Assembly (NCBI RefSeq): GCF_024323335.1
Contig: NC_066583.1
Coordinates: forward strand, 19,328,665-19,392,664
Source of the DNA: Lathyrus oleraceus
Taxonomy: Eukaryota > Streptophyta > Magnoliopsida > Fabales > Fabaceae
Direction of reading: 5' to 3'
Length of the DNA: 64,000 nt
In this document: positions 32,901 through 44,899 of the stretch, piece after piece
Numbering within the stretch: the stretch's first letter is position 1
How the letters are laid out: each line of letters starts with the position of its first letter
Program-made: the position numbers and the translations under genes
The notes under the pieces: model-generated
Told to the model about the DNA's origin: nothing
What the model saw: the letters and a program-made list of their open reading frames with translations, nothing else
Databases searched by the model: none

Positions 32901-34814
32901 GAAGCATGATGGTGTTCATCATGAACTTGCTTGATTTCAAAAATTAAACGCACAGCAATGATGCCTCTATAGAGAGGACTTCAGACAACACAATATCCAG
33001 TTCAATAGGTCAAGGAATAAGGGGTTTCGAAGAAAAAACCAGTTGAAGTAAACCTTTAAATTATGAAGATCTGAGCTCCTTTCTTTGGTTCTTTTGGCAA
33101 AACAGAAGTTCAATGGATCATATGATGAAGGTCTAGGAACTTTAGATCTAAAGATTCAACCAGATTCAGTTGAATTTTAGATCTGAAAAATTGAAGAAAA
33201 TGTGAACTAGTTCCTTTAGGTGTGGCTAGGTTTTGATTTCTGCAGCATTTCAGATTGATTAAGGGTCTGATTTAAAGTGACCAAGCATGTCTATTTATAG
33301 ATGGAATTGGCTGAGCAAGTGAAAATTCTCGTGTGCATGGCAAGTGGATAATCTTTGCATGGGCTTGCATGATCATGTAGAAGGCCCAAATTCAATTGCA
33401 TTTGCATGCTGATGACCAAACAACTTAAAATGGACGTGTAGATGCAATTGATTTGGAGTGTGCAATGAGTTTCAAACAAGTTTCCATAATTGAGCTTAAA
33501 ACTTCACCTCTTCGAAAGTGCCACTTAGAAAATCCAAACATAAGCATATGGGTAATGGTTGGAAAGGTCTTGACATAAGGAACAAATGTTATGTTGGACC
33601 AAAACTCATTTGGAGTGTGTAAGTTTATGAAAACAGGCCATGAAGTTCATAGTGCAAAACATGCCTTTGAGAATTTTGCCAAACTGGTCCAACTTCAAGC
33701 CCTTCTGGTTTGATGATGCAAGCCCCAAATGGGAAACCTCCAACATCAAAGTTGTAGATCATTTCAAGACAACCAAAATGGACTTAAAGTTTGCATAATT
33801 TGGATTTTTGATGAAGGAGTTATGGGCACTTGAAGTTGGACTTTTTTGCCTTTCAATGCATTTGGTCCAAAGTGACCTATAATGTTTTGCATTATCACAT
33901 GTATTTCCTTTGAGATTATGAAATTTTGTTCAATATAACATTTGAAGTAGACATCTTAAGATTTCCAATGCATTTGATCCCACCTCCAAAGCATAAAATA
34001 TGAATGAGTTATGTTCTTGGGAAAGTGACCCAAAATTAGGGTTTTAGTCAAAATGACCTATAATGTCTTGGAATGGGAGATGACCTTCCAAGCTTCAAAT
34101 CAATTTTTGATGAACATGAAAGTTGTTCATATTGTCCTTAAGAACATTTTTTTCTTTTGGTATCATCTCCATTTGACCAACACATAAAAAGTTAGGTCTC
34201 AGTGCACTTCAAAATAGTCAGATGAATTGACTGATCAACTTCTCAAGTCCACAACTCATATCTTGATGAATTGATGATTGAGGACACTCAAATAAGTTAA
34301 AATATGCATGAAATGATGAATTAGAGAACTTCCCTTGATTATATTTGACCAAGGGCTGAGGTTGCTTCACTAGCAAGGCATTGGTACACAGATGAATTAG
34401 GGTTTCCTTGAGAAACAAAACCTCAAACCCTTTGACTTGCTTTGATCAAAATGATGAATTGAGATACTAGGGAGGCATATTTGATGGATGAGAGCTTTGG
34501 GAACCATTACCATGCTTGCTTTCATCCTCTCTTGACCATATCTTTGCACAAAGGATCTCCTTGAAGCTCTTGATCTTGTGATTGCTCAAGCTACAAACAA
34601 AAGATGTTAGTGACATATTTTTGTGCTTTTGGTTAGTGAATAAATATGAGAAAAGCAATAATATACAATTCAAGCATACTTGGTGATCTCAAACCACTCA
34701 CAAGAGGTCCCACCCAAAGGCAAGGGGAACCAAGATGCTTATGATCCTTGAGGCTTTGCAAATGCAACGTTATGATGCCATGAGGGATCTTAGGGTCAAA
34801 ATTGGGGTCCTACA
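29930..34814 (-). repeat. 3' LTR of the Ogre element
   Basis: In the element's sense it runs from TGTAGGACCCC (at 34814) to CCCCGCTACA (at 29930). It contains short direct duplications (ctctaaaggcatgaggccta twice, about 31150-31215), a TATA box at 33291-33300 and the conserved U5 block at 29990-30165. Several short open frames within it are repeated in the other LTR but show no family similarity. Confidence 0.95.
33291..33300 (-). promoter_or_regulatory. TATA box in the Ogre 3' LTR
   Basis: ctataaatag on the minus strand, flanked by a short inverted repeat (tctat, tt, ataga on the plus strand). The same site is at 50731-50740 in the 5' LTR. It is the best TATA match in the LTR on the sense strand that I noticed. 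Confidence 0.55.
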
Positions 34815-34815
34815 G

Positions 34816-34829
34816 ATGCCCCTATTTAA
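34816..34829 (-). promoter_or_regulatory. Polypurine tract of the Ogre element
   Basis: In the element's sense, aaataggggcatc directly precedes the TG of the 3' LTR. The G-rich core matches the aacaggggcagc tract at the same place in the other Ogre-type element (61723-61734). Confidence 0.65.
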
Positions 34830-37644
34830 GGTCATTCTAGGCGGAGAAGTGAAGGTTAAAATCTTCGTCTCGACGAGGTAGAATGGGCTTAAATATTATC
34901 AGAGAGACGAATTTTGGTCCCTAAGAGACCTCATGATGCAAATGTATGTATGCAAAAGGTAATACTCTGTGGAGATATGTGTCCACAAAGAAAGAAAAGA
35001 AATCAGGAGAAACTGATAATCCATATGAGTAGTACGCTCAACGGGACAGAGACTCTGAGGACTCTTATGGGGATAAGAAAAGGAATAAGATGCGTGAGCA
35101 GGTCACGACTCAAAGCTTGGGGAGCAGAAATCAATGGAAAGACTCGAGCTGACTCAAAGGCGCATGTATTGGGGAATATGCCAATACAACAAAAGTTATT
35201 CATAACGGATACTTCGGATAAAAATCCGGGCTCAGGCTGGGAGAATCCACTAAGGGACTTCGCTGGGGAAGACCAGAACAAAAAACTCCTCTGAGGAAGC
35301 AACATGATGAGGTATTACCAGTTACTGGGTAATAAGCTCAAAGAGACATATGATCTGAACACCGGTATAAGAGTGAGAGAACAACATGCTCGGGAAGAAT
35401 GAATATCTAAGACCGGTATAAGGGTGAGAGATATCAAACATCCGAAATCATCTGAGGAAGACCTAAAAAAGGTATACTTCAGCTCGGGAAAATATGACTC
35501 CGCAGGGGACAAAAGTCATAATAGGGAGCAGGGAGGAAGGAACACCGGGGATACCGGTTACTGGGCATATAATAGGTGACCAACCAAAGCGTGAATTGGG
35601 GAATATTCCCAAGACACTCATCATCCAAAAGAGGGCTAAAAGCAAACTCGATTATAGGATGGACATTCAATTCCAAAAAAGGAATACGAATCTTACTCGA
35701 CTGGGGAAGAACAAAAGGCTTCGACCAAAGAGTGCATGAGATATATTATCTATTAACGTCTGAACGTAGATAATATACTCGCATGGAAGATTATCCACAA
35801 CCGGTTACTGGGTTAATAAAGGATAAATCGACCGACAAAGAAAGGCATCGGGATACCGAAACTAGGTATATAATGATGACCAATCCAAGGGAGAAACAAT
35901 TGTTACCAACAACAAAGGGTAGACGAGAGATGACTTACTGGGGATGAATTGCTTGATCAGAGCAATTATCCAAAATATGAGGGAATATCAACACCAAATA
36001 TTGGATAATGATAACCGTCAAGGAGGGGATTACATCTACCGGGTACTGGGTAGAAAACCACGGAAAAGTAACCGTCATCGGTTAGGATGAGCAAAAGGTT
36101 AACTCTGCAAGGGGATAAAATGGGGTTTACAACTACCGGTATGAAGGTAGAGAATCACAAAAATAGATAGGACTTATAACCACCGGTATTAGGGTAGAAG
36201 GCCACAGACTCCGCCGGGGATAAGATGAATAATTACTGGTTACTGAGCAATCATTCATTTACACCACAGGGGAGTGCAAGAAGCAGCCAAAAGAGGCCAA
36301 TGCTGAAACAAAACTTGTCCCTATGAGGATATAACTCAATGAGGAACTCCATCCCAATATATGTGTTGGGAGGAAATAGAAGCAACCATCATCCACGAGG
36401 GTATAACTCAGTGGGGAATATGGAAGGAAAGATGAACGCTTTCTGCTTATGGGCTGACCCTATATGGAGAGATCAACCACCAACATCTGCTTGGGGAAAC
36501 ATGAATACCCCTAAACAACAGATAATCAAACAAAGATATATGTCAAACAAATGCGACATGAATGTTATCAATATGCGCATATGTATGGTTTATGTATGAT
36601 GAATGCTGACAAACAGACATATCTAACACAAACAAGTCCAACGAACAAGTACACAAACATCCGGTACTACATCTCAAGAGAGAAAGCCAGGCCCACAATG
36701 ATCTCCGCAGGGGAATGAGCCTCAGTCCCTCCAACCGGGGCAAGGATCATCATACAAATGAAATCCGCCATGGAAGCACTCTACTGGGGAAATTATCAGA
36801 GGGGGGATCAGGGAACTCCGTGGGGAACAACCACCAAATCAGAAGTTTCCAAGGGTCATCAAACATTGTCCCAAATAATGAGGTCACCTCTGCTGAGGAG
36901 GAAGAATCACTATTCTGCTGAAAGAAAGAGGACTGAATAGACTTTCCCAACACTCCGCTAGGGGAAGAAACCACAAAAGGCTCAGGAGGAAGAGGACACC
37001 AACATGCCAGGAATATGAACAACTGCCTTACCCTGTCAAGAATCTTACCATCCTTGGGAGAGCACTGAAGACATCCTCAGTATCCCCTCATCATTGTGAA
37101 TGTTCACTTTGTTTAAAAACAAAATATGAAAGATTTAGTTAAAACAATGATATTTTTCAATTAAAACATGCAAAACATTTGTTAACATGGAAACAAATAA
37201 GAGTGCAAATAATTGGATAAAGGCTCAAATTTATTTGATGGAATGGTAGTCTGCAAATGACAAGACTCCATAGATTTTTTCAAATTTGAAATTGGTGATA
37301 TATATATTGAAAAAGGGCTACATTGAACATAATGACCATTTCTCCACCAATTCGGAATCCGATGTATTTGGAGCTTTGGTTGATGATGAATGAGCGAGAA
37401 CCTCTGACGGATGACAGTTGGAGGACAAAGTCTTGTCAGGATGCAATTACTTGCCAAAATCCCTATTTTTTGCCTAGATTGCCCCAGGGGGAGGTACTCA
37501 ATCTAGCGGGATACATATATTCATTTTTTTATGTCTCTAACTTTTGCCTGGATCGCCTTTTCGGGTTTTCAATCCACCAAGACGCTCATTTTTGCCTAAG
37601 TCGCCCTTTCGGGTTTTCAACTTAGCGAGCTATTCTGTTTTTAT
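34830..37644 (-). other. Ogre 3' untranslated region, hairpin-rich
   Basis: About 2.8 kb between the integrase stop and the 3' LTR, with no conserved coding frame. From about 34,900 to 36,500 it is a chain of short inverted repeats with recurring loops such as ggttactg and blocks such as ctggggaa. Next to the pol stop, 37474-37625 holds three hairpin units with differing stems. Tandem repeats in this region are a described feature of Ogre elements; the hairpin pattern is my reading. Confidence 0.75.
37474..37625. repeat. Three covarying hairpin units just after Ogre pol
   Basis: Units on the plus strand: ctagattg (37474) with caatctag (37499); tggat (37549) with atcca (37572); ctaagt (37596) with acttag (37620). 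Each follows a T-run and gcc, and is followed by c plus a purine-rich end. Stem sequences change together between units. Confidence 0.75.
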
Positions 37645-39671
37645 CTAGGCAAAGTATTTCTTGACTGCATCTGAATTCACAGGACGAGTGAAATCCTCCC
37701 CATCCATAGTTGTAAGTATCAATGCACCGCCTGAAAAGGCTCTCTTAACAACATATGGGCCTTCATAGTTTGGAGTCCACTTGCCCCTGGAATCGGCCGC
37801 GAAAGACAAGACTTTCTTGAGCACAAGGTCACCTTCTCGGAACACACGAGGCTTGACCTTCTTATCAAAGGCTTTCTTCATCCTTTGTTGATATAACTGA
37901 CCATGGCACATGGCAGTCAATCTCTTTTCTTCTATCAAATTCAACTGGTCATAACGACTCTGAACCCATTCAGCATCAGTCAACTTGGCTTCCATCAAGA
38001 CTCTCATCGACGGGATCTCCACCTCTACTGGGAGCACAACCTCCATGCCGTAAACAAGAGAAAAAGGGGTTGCCCCTGTTGAAGTGCGGGCAGATGTACG
38101 ATATCCATGTAAAGCAAATGGCAACATCTCATGCCAATCTTTATACGTGACAACCATCTTTTGGATAATTTTCTTGATATTCTTATTAGCAGCTTCAACA
38201 GCCCCATTCATTTTGGGTCTGTAAGGAGAAGAATTATGATGCACAATCTTGAACTCGCTACACATCTCTTTCATCATTTTGTTGTTCAAGTTAGATCCAT
38301 TATCAATAATGATCTTATCTTGCACACCATATCGGCATATGAGCTGATTCTTGATAAACTTCACAACCACCTGCCTGGTCACATTTGCGTATGATGCCGC
38401 TTCAACCCACTTAGTGAAGTAATCAATTGCTACGAGAATAAATCTGTGTCCATTGGACGCTTTCGGCTCTATCATGCCAATCATGTCGATTCCCCACATG
38501 GAGAAGGGCCATGGTGATGAAATCACATTTAGAAGTGTAGGAGGAATATGAATCTTATCCGCATAAATCTGACACTTGTGACATTTCTTCACATATTTGC
38601 AACAGTCAGACTCCATTGTCAGCCAATAGTAGCCTGCTCTCAACATCTTTCTAGCCATGGCATGTCCATTGGAATGAGTACCAAATGAACCCTCATGGAC
38701 CTCAGTCATCAACAGGTCTGCTTCGTGTCTATCCACGCATCTGAGCAACACCATGTCAAAATTTCTCTTGTAAAGTACCTCACCATTGAGGTAGAAACTT
38801 CCTGATAATCTCCTCAGAGTCTTCCTATATTTCACAGATGCTCCAGGCGGGTAAATCTGGCTCTGAAGGAAACACTTGATGTCATAGTACCATGGCTTAT
38901 CATCTTTTACTTCTTCTGCTGCAAATACATGAGCTGGTCTGTCCAAGCGCATCACAGTGATATTGGGAACTTCATTCCAAAGTCTGACCACAATCATTGA
39001 AGCAAGTGTAGCGAGAGCGTCTGCCATCCGATTCTCATCTCGAGGAATATGATGGAAGTCAACCTTAGTAAAGAACGTTGAAATCCTCCTCGCATAATCC
39101 CTATATGGAATGAGGCCGGGCTGATTCGTTTCCCATTCACCCTTAATCTGATTAACAACGAGGGCCGAATCACCATAAACATCAAGATGCTTGATCCTAA
39201 GATCAATGCATTCTTCCAATCCCATAATACATGCCTCATATTCAGCCATATTATTCGTGCATTTGAAAGTTAGCCTTGCTGTAAAAGGAAAATGTGCGCC
39301 CTGAGGAGTAATAATCACCACCCCAATACCATTTCCATATTGATTTACAGCGCCATCAAACACCATACTCCATCTGGAACCAGGCTCTGGCCCTTCATCG
39401 AGCATAGGCTCATCACAATCTTTCATTTTCAAATACAGAATCTCCTCATCTGGGAAGTCATACTGAACTGAATGATAATCCTCAATCGGCTGATGTGCCA
39501 AGTGGTCAGCCAAGATACTTCCTTTAATAGCCTTCTGAGCTCGATACTCAATATCATACTCAGATAACAACATCTGCCAACGGGCTATCCTCCCGGTTAA
39601 AGTAGGTTTCTCGAAGATATACTTGATTGGATCCATTTTGGATATCAACCAAGTCGTATGATTCAACATAT
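37645..39671 (-). pseudogene. Ogre pol 3' part: RNase H end, Tat-type second RNase H, integrase
   Basis: An open frame of 674 codons. Residues 30-65 end the first RNase H (ARWQMLLSEYDIEY, LADHLA). Residues 100-225 are a second RNase H with acidic residues D105 (MVFDGAVN), E143 (NNMAEYEACI), D167 (VYGDSALV) and D217 (RMADALA), the duplicate found in the Tat lineage. A zinc-binding part (H325, H332, C363, C366) precedes the integrase core with D395 (GIDMIG), D456 (IIIDNGSN) and E492 (GAVEAAN). The C-terminus ends GEDFTRPVNSDAVKKYFA. An in-frame TAG at about 39672 (CAG to TAG type) and a frameshift near 39710 cut it off from the RT part upstream. Confidence 0.9.
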
Positions 39672-41103
39672 ACTAGCGTAAGCGCTTAACAGCCCAAGCC
39701 AAGTACAACATGTTTTCTCAAGCATTGAGTATCGAGACTCACAATCAGTGAACTTCTTACTCAAATAATAGATGGCATACTCTTTCTTTCCTGATTCGTC
39801 CTGATGACCAAGGACACAACCCATTGAGTCTTCAAGAACTGTCAGATACATAATCAATGGTCTTCCTTCCACAGGCGGAGACAGAATCGGAGGCTCAGAC
39901 AAATAATCTTTAATTCTGTCAAAAGCTTTCTGGAAATCCTTGGTCCAATCATGAGATTGATCTTTCTGGAGGAGCTTGAATATCGGTGCACATGTGGCAG
40001 TCATGTGGGATATGAATCTGGAAATGTATATCAAGCGGCCAAGAAAACCTCGAACTTGCTTCTCAGTTTTGGGCGCAGGCATCTCTTGTATTGCTTTGAC
40101 CTTTGCAGGATCAACCTCAATACCTCTTTCACTAACGAGAAAGCCCAATAGCTTGCCGGAACGGGCTCCAAATGTACACTTGTTGGGATTCAGACGAAGC
40201 TTATACTTCCTCAAACGCTGAAAAAGCTTGAACAGGTGTTCTACATGCTCAACTTCCGTTTTTGACTTAGCAATCATATCATCAACATATACCTCGATCT
40301 CCTTATGCATCATATCATGAAACAAGGTAGTCATAGCACGTTGATACGTGGCTCCGACGTTCTTCAAACCGAAGGGCATCACTCGATAATAGAATGTTCC
40401 CCAAGGTGTGATGAATGTTGTCTTCTCCATATCCTCGGGTGCCATTTTAATCTGATTATATCCGGAAAATCTGTCCATAAACGAGAAGACCTTGAACTTA
40501 GCTGTATTATCTACCAACATATCAATATGTGGTAGTGGAAAATCATCTTTCGGACTAGCTTTATTCAAGTCTCTATAGTCCACACACATCCGGACTTTTC
40601 CATCTTTCTTAGGCACGGGCACAATATTGGCCACCCATTGAGGATACGTAGAAGTCACCAGAAACCCCACATCAATTTGCTTCTGAACTTCCTCCTTGAT
40701 CTTTACTGCCATATCAAGATAAGTTCTTCTGAGCTTCTGTTTCACAGGTATGCACTCAGGTTTCAAAGGTAGGAAATGTTGTACAATATCTGTATCTAGA
40801 CCAGGCATGTCTTCATATGACCAGGCGAAGACGTCAACATATTCTCGTAGCATCTCAATCAACCCCTTCTTAACAGACTCTTCCAGGAGTGCCCCAATCT
40901 TTACTTCTCGTACACAATCTTCAGACCCTAAATTGACTGTTTCCAGATTCTCAAGATGCGGCTGAATGATCTTCTCTTCATGCTCAAGTAGACGGGTAAT
41001 CTCGTCAAGAATCTCTTTAACATCATCTTCTTCCGCCTCAAATACAGGGAATTCAAAGTTGGGAGATGGTGTTGGATCATTATGTTCAATGGGTTTGATC
41101 AGC
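39672..41103 (-). pseudogene. Ogre reverse transcriptase and start of RNase H
   Basis: Read from the splice acceptor at 41104-41105 leftwards. A linker (PNFEFPVFEAEE) leads to the RT. In the 399-codon open part from 40862, VDYRDLN is at residues 94-100, FMDRFSGYNQIKM at 128-140, the catalytic YVDD at 192-195, and the start of RNase H (MYLTVLEDSMGCVLGH, YYLSKKFTDCE) near 325-375. The frame is lost at about 39710, in the block that normally continues to RLRQYM. RT active-site residues are intact. Confidence 0.9.
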
Positions 41104-41370
41104 CTGCATACTGATTTTGGATATAAAAGAAATTTTTAGAACTCAAACAAGGCAAATCATTATGCAAATGAAAAAATTGATTTTATTCTTATTTTTAGGG
41201 TTTTATGTGATCACCAATTTCATGCAAAAAGCAAAAAGGGAAAATAATTGGAAAAACAAACATTTAACATGAATTTATTGAATGAAAATATCATTGCATT
41301 TATGCGCCAACAATGTCATCACTCCTCCTTTTGGCATGGGAGAAGGGTTTTCAAACATAGTGAACATTAC
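41104..41370 (-). other. Putative Ogre intron between protease and RT (267 nt)
   Basis: In the sense direction the donor is aaa^gtaatg (G at 41370) and the acceptor is tatgcag^gctg (AG at 41105-41104), preceded by a pyrimidine-rich stretch. Removing it joins the protease frame to the RT frame with the split codon completed as Lys and without a stop. An intron at this place is a known property of Ogre elements; the exact borders here are my inference. Confidence 0.7.
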
Positions 41371-42425
41371 TTTGACTTATGGATAACTGTTGGAATATCC
41401 ACAACGACCCAATTATTGCAGACCCCTCCAGGGATAACGAAATTGCCAGAATCCTCTTCGTCCTCTTCCAAAATGGCAGCAACGTCTTCGTCTTGACCAG
41501 TGTGGATGAAACCTCCACTCTTGAACAAACCTTGCTTGTTGAAGACCCCAGAAGAATAGCCTATGCCAGCCCGGGACTTGTTGTTTTCTAGCTCAATCAT
41601 TTGCCCTAATCCAGCAGTTGCACCATGCTCAATGGCCAACTTTGCATCTTTGTAGGAAGCAAATGAAGGAATTTTCTTCTCAACAGGTTCAGCAATGGAT
41701 AAAGCTTGGAAAGGAGTTCCAACTTCATCCTCAGCATCTATGTATGAGAAGGAAGATAAATGGCTAACCAGGAGAGCCTTTTCTCCCCCTACTACCACCA
41801 ACTTTTTATTCTTCACAAATTTCAGTTTCTGGTGTAGGGTGGATGTCACGGCGCCTGCCTCGTGAATCCATGGTCTGCCTAAGAGACAACTATATGATGG
41901 GTGAATGTCCATAACCTGGAAGGTAATCTGAAAATCACTTGGTCCGATTTTGACTGAGAGATCAACCTCACCAATCACAGTTTTGCGAGACCCATCGAAA
42001 GCCTTCACAACTACTCCACTCTGCCTCATGGGAGGCCCCTGATATGATAACTTCGCAAGAGTGGTCTTTGGCAATACATTCAATGATGACCCAGTGTCCA
42101 CCAACACATTGGACATGGCGTCATCTTTGCAGCTCATAGATATATGTAATGCCAAGTTGTGGTCTCTTCCCTCCTCGGGGAGATCAGAGTCACAAAAACT
42201 CAGGTTGTTACAAGCGGTGATGTTTGCAACAATGCTATCAAATTGTTCTAGCGTGATGTCGTGATCCACATACGCCACATCCAACACCTTCTGCAGAGCT
42301 TCTCAGTGTGGTTCTGAATTCAAAAGTAGTGATAACACAAATATTTTGGATGGCGTTTGTAGAAGCTGGTCTACAACATTGTACTCACTCCTTTTGATGA
42401 GCCTCAACATCTCATCATAATCTTC
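41371..42425 (-). pseudogene. Ogre aspartyl protease region
   Basis: The open part from 42287 has the active site VLVDTGSSLNVLP (Asp intact) and SCLLGRPWIH near the C-terminal side, followed by about 150 residues of acidic linker that ends at the intron donor. An in-frame TGA near 42303 (CGA to TGA type) interrupts the upstream part. Near 42425 one base is missing from the expected reading, so the gag-side frame runs out at 42404. The protease would process Gag-Pro; this copy needs two repairs to be read. Confidence 0.85.
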
Positions 42426-44780
42426 TTTCGTACACTCGGGCCAACCGAAGCAGGATTTCTCAACGTAGAGGAGGGCTTAGCAACAAGTGCCGGATTCGGA
42501 GTGCTCACAGCATTCCCAATCGGGCGTTCAACAAAATCAGTATCAACACTTCCTCGAGCATCAACTTGAGGCTTTAACGGAGCCGAAAATACACGACCGC
42601 TGCGGGTCAAACCACTGACGTCAGCAATGTTAACGACAGATGAAGAGGGCAGGGACACCTCTTTCCCATTCTCCACTGCTACAGCATTGTAGCGATAAGG
42701 AACTGCTTTCTCGGAGGAATACGGTACAGGTCCGGCTGGCTTGATAGTCAGAGCTGGAGAAACCTTCTGCTTGCTACCGTCATACTTGATGACAACATGC
42801 TCAGGTATCCGGAATACCGGAGAAATTACGTTGACTTCAAGCTCATCTTCGTCAACATTTCTATTTTGAAGGATCTCGATGACTCCCTCGTCCAACATCT
42901 CTTGAACATCTCTACGCACCTGGCTACATCCTCTCTGATTGACAGAACATACTCGACATCTATCATGGTCATGTTCATAATGACTATAGTCACAGCAAGC
43001 GATGCAACTCAACCAGCGATTGTCGGATATGACTGACATATTTAACTTTGTACTTGCCAGGACAGCCCTGGACCATATTAACAGACTTCCCATGCTCGGG
43101 CAATGGGTTCTTCTTCACATTCGGACCTACGTCCTCGAAAAACAAAATCCCACTTCTCACAAGGTCTTGCACCTTGGTCTTCAAGGGATAACAATTCTCC
43201 ACATCGTGTCTGGGAGCACCGGAATGATATACACAATGAAGCTCAGGCTTGTACCACCACTGGGGGTTAGCAGGTACAACGGGAGGGTCTCGCGGAGTGA
43301 TTAACTTTCTATCAATCAGCGATGGATAGAGTTCAACATAAGTCATCGGAATTGGATCAAAGGTGACCCTCTTCCTCTCGTAGCTGGTGTTGGCATTGTT
43401 GTTGTTATTTCGAGGCTGGTAGGCCTGCTGTTGTGGACGCTGTTGTTGTTGCTGATATTGTTGAGTTTGCGGTTGCTGATAATGTTGAGCTTCCCTGAAA
43501 GCAGGTGCTATATGAGCCACCTGATGCTGATTATTGACTGGGCGAGCAATCTTCCTCTTCACAGAGGGTCTTCTCTTGACATGGAAAGACACAACGTGTG
43601 CCTCTCCCTCCTTTTTCTTTGCAAAACTTCCATATCTCTTTGATGAAGAACCTTCATCTCGAGTTAAACGTCCTTCACGGACCCCCTCTTCCAGTCTCAT
43701 TCCCATATTCACCATCTCGGTGAAGTCTGAGGGAGCACTGGCTATCATCCTCTCATAATAAAACGAGCTCAAGGTCTTCAAGAAGATCTTGGTCATCTCT
43801 TTCTCTTCAAGGGGAGGCACTATCTGAGCTGCCAACTCGCGCCACCTCTGGGCGTATTCTTTGAAAGTCTCTTTCTCCTTCTGGGACATTGCCCTCAACT
43901 GATCCCTATCAGGAGCCATATCCACATTATATTTATATTGCTTGACGAAGGCCTCGCCAAGATCATTGAAAGAGCGGATGTTCGAACTTTCCAGACCCAT
44001 GTACCACCGGAGAGCGGCACCGAAGAGACTGTCCTGGAAATAGTGGATGAGCAGTTGATCATTATCAGTTTGTGTCGACATCTTGCGAGCATACATCACA
44101 AGATGACTGAGAGGGCATGTGTTTCCTTTATACTTCTCAAAGTCAGGCACTTTGAATTTGATAGGGATCTTCACGTTGGGTACAAGGCATAACTCAGCAG
44201 CACTCTTACCAAAGAGGTCCTTCCCCCTCAAAGTGTTCAGTTCCTTGCGAAGTTCAAGGAATTGGTCTTTCATGTCATTCATCTTCTCATAAACGTCTGG
44301 GCCCTCAGATGGCTTAGAATGATAGATGGTATCTTCAACCCTTGGTAAAGTGTGCACGACAGGAGGTGGCACGGACATGACCGGGCTAGATGCCGACAAA
44401 GAAGCAAGAGTTGGAGCAAAACCCTCTGGCATGAAGTTGGAGGGCATTCCCCAAGGGAACCCGGCTGGCATAGATGGTGCAAAATGAGTTGTCGTAGCAG
44501 GCACAATAGAAGCTACGACCTCAAAAATGACCGTCCTCTGGGGAGGAGTTGAGGGTGTTGGAGAAGACTGGCTCTGAGCGGCCAAGAATGACTCCATCAG
44601 GGCAGTCAATCTGGCTACTTCCTCCTTCAGCTCGCGGTTCTCTTGTTCCAAATGATCCATCAGTCTCAAAGAATTGGCTCTGGTGTAGTACCGGTGAGTC
44701 AACTTGTCTTTGAAATAAATGAAGAACACAGAGTTAGACCATAGGACAAGAAGCCTGGAGCAAAACCTTCTTATGCACAT
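42404..44780 (-). pseudogene. Ogre gag, frameshifted near its C-terminal third
   Basis: The first open piece is 44780-42990; the likely start is the Met at 44660 (MDHLEQENRELKEEVARLTA), which opens a coiled coil. A Pro/Ser-rich stretch follows, then the gag core (LIHYFQDSLFGAALRWYMGLE, FKEYAQRWRELAAQI, MTKIFLKTLSSFYYERM), a Gln/Asn-rich run, and a CVYHSGAPRHDVENC knuckle, the C-H-H-C form seen in Tat gag. Near 43000 the frame shifts and continues in the 43093-42404 frame (YSHYEHDHDRCRVC, VQEMLDEGVIEILQN). Capsid and RNA binding would be its role. Confidence 0.9.
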
Positions 44781-44899
44781 GATGCATGCAATGCTTGTGC
44801 ATATGATTTGTTTTTATTTCAGAGGAATTCTTAGAGTTCTATTTGCAAATTTTGGGAAGTATCAAATTCTTATCGCATATGAGAACATCTTATCAATAA

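Noticed and set aside
34914..35294. 126-codon open frame in the Ogre 3' UTR
   Set aside because: It lies antisense to the element within the hairpin-rich UTR, and its peptide shows no domain.
38131..38394. Plus-strand open frames within Ogre pol and gag
   Set aside because: They are shadows of the long minus-strand coding frames and carry no domain.
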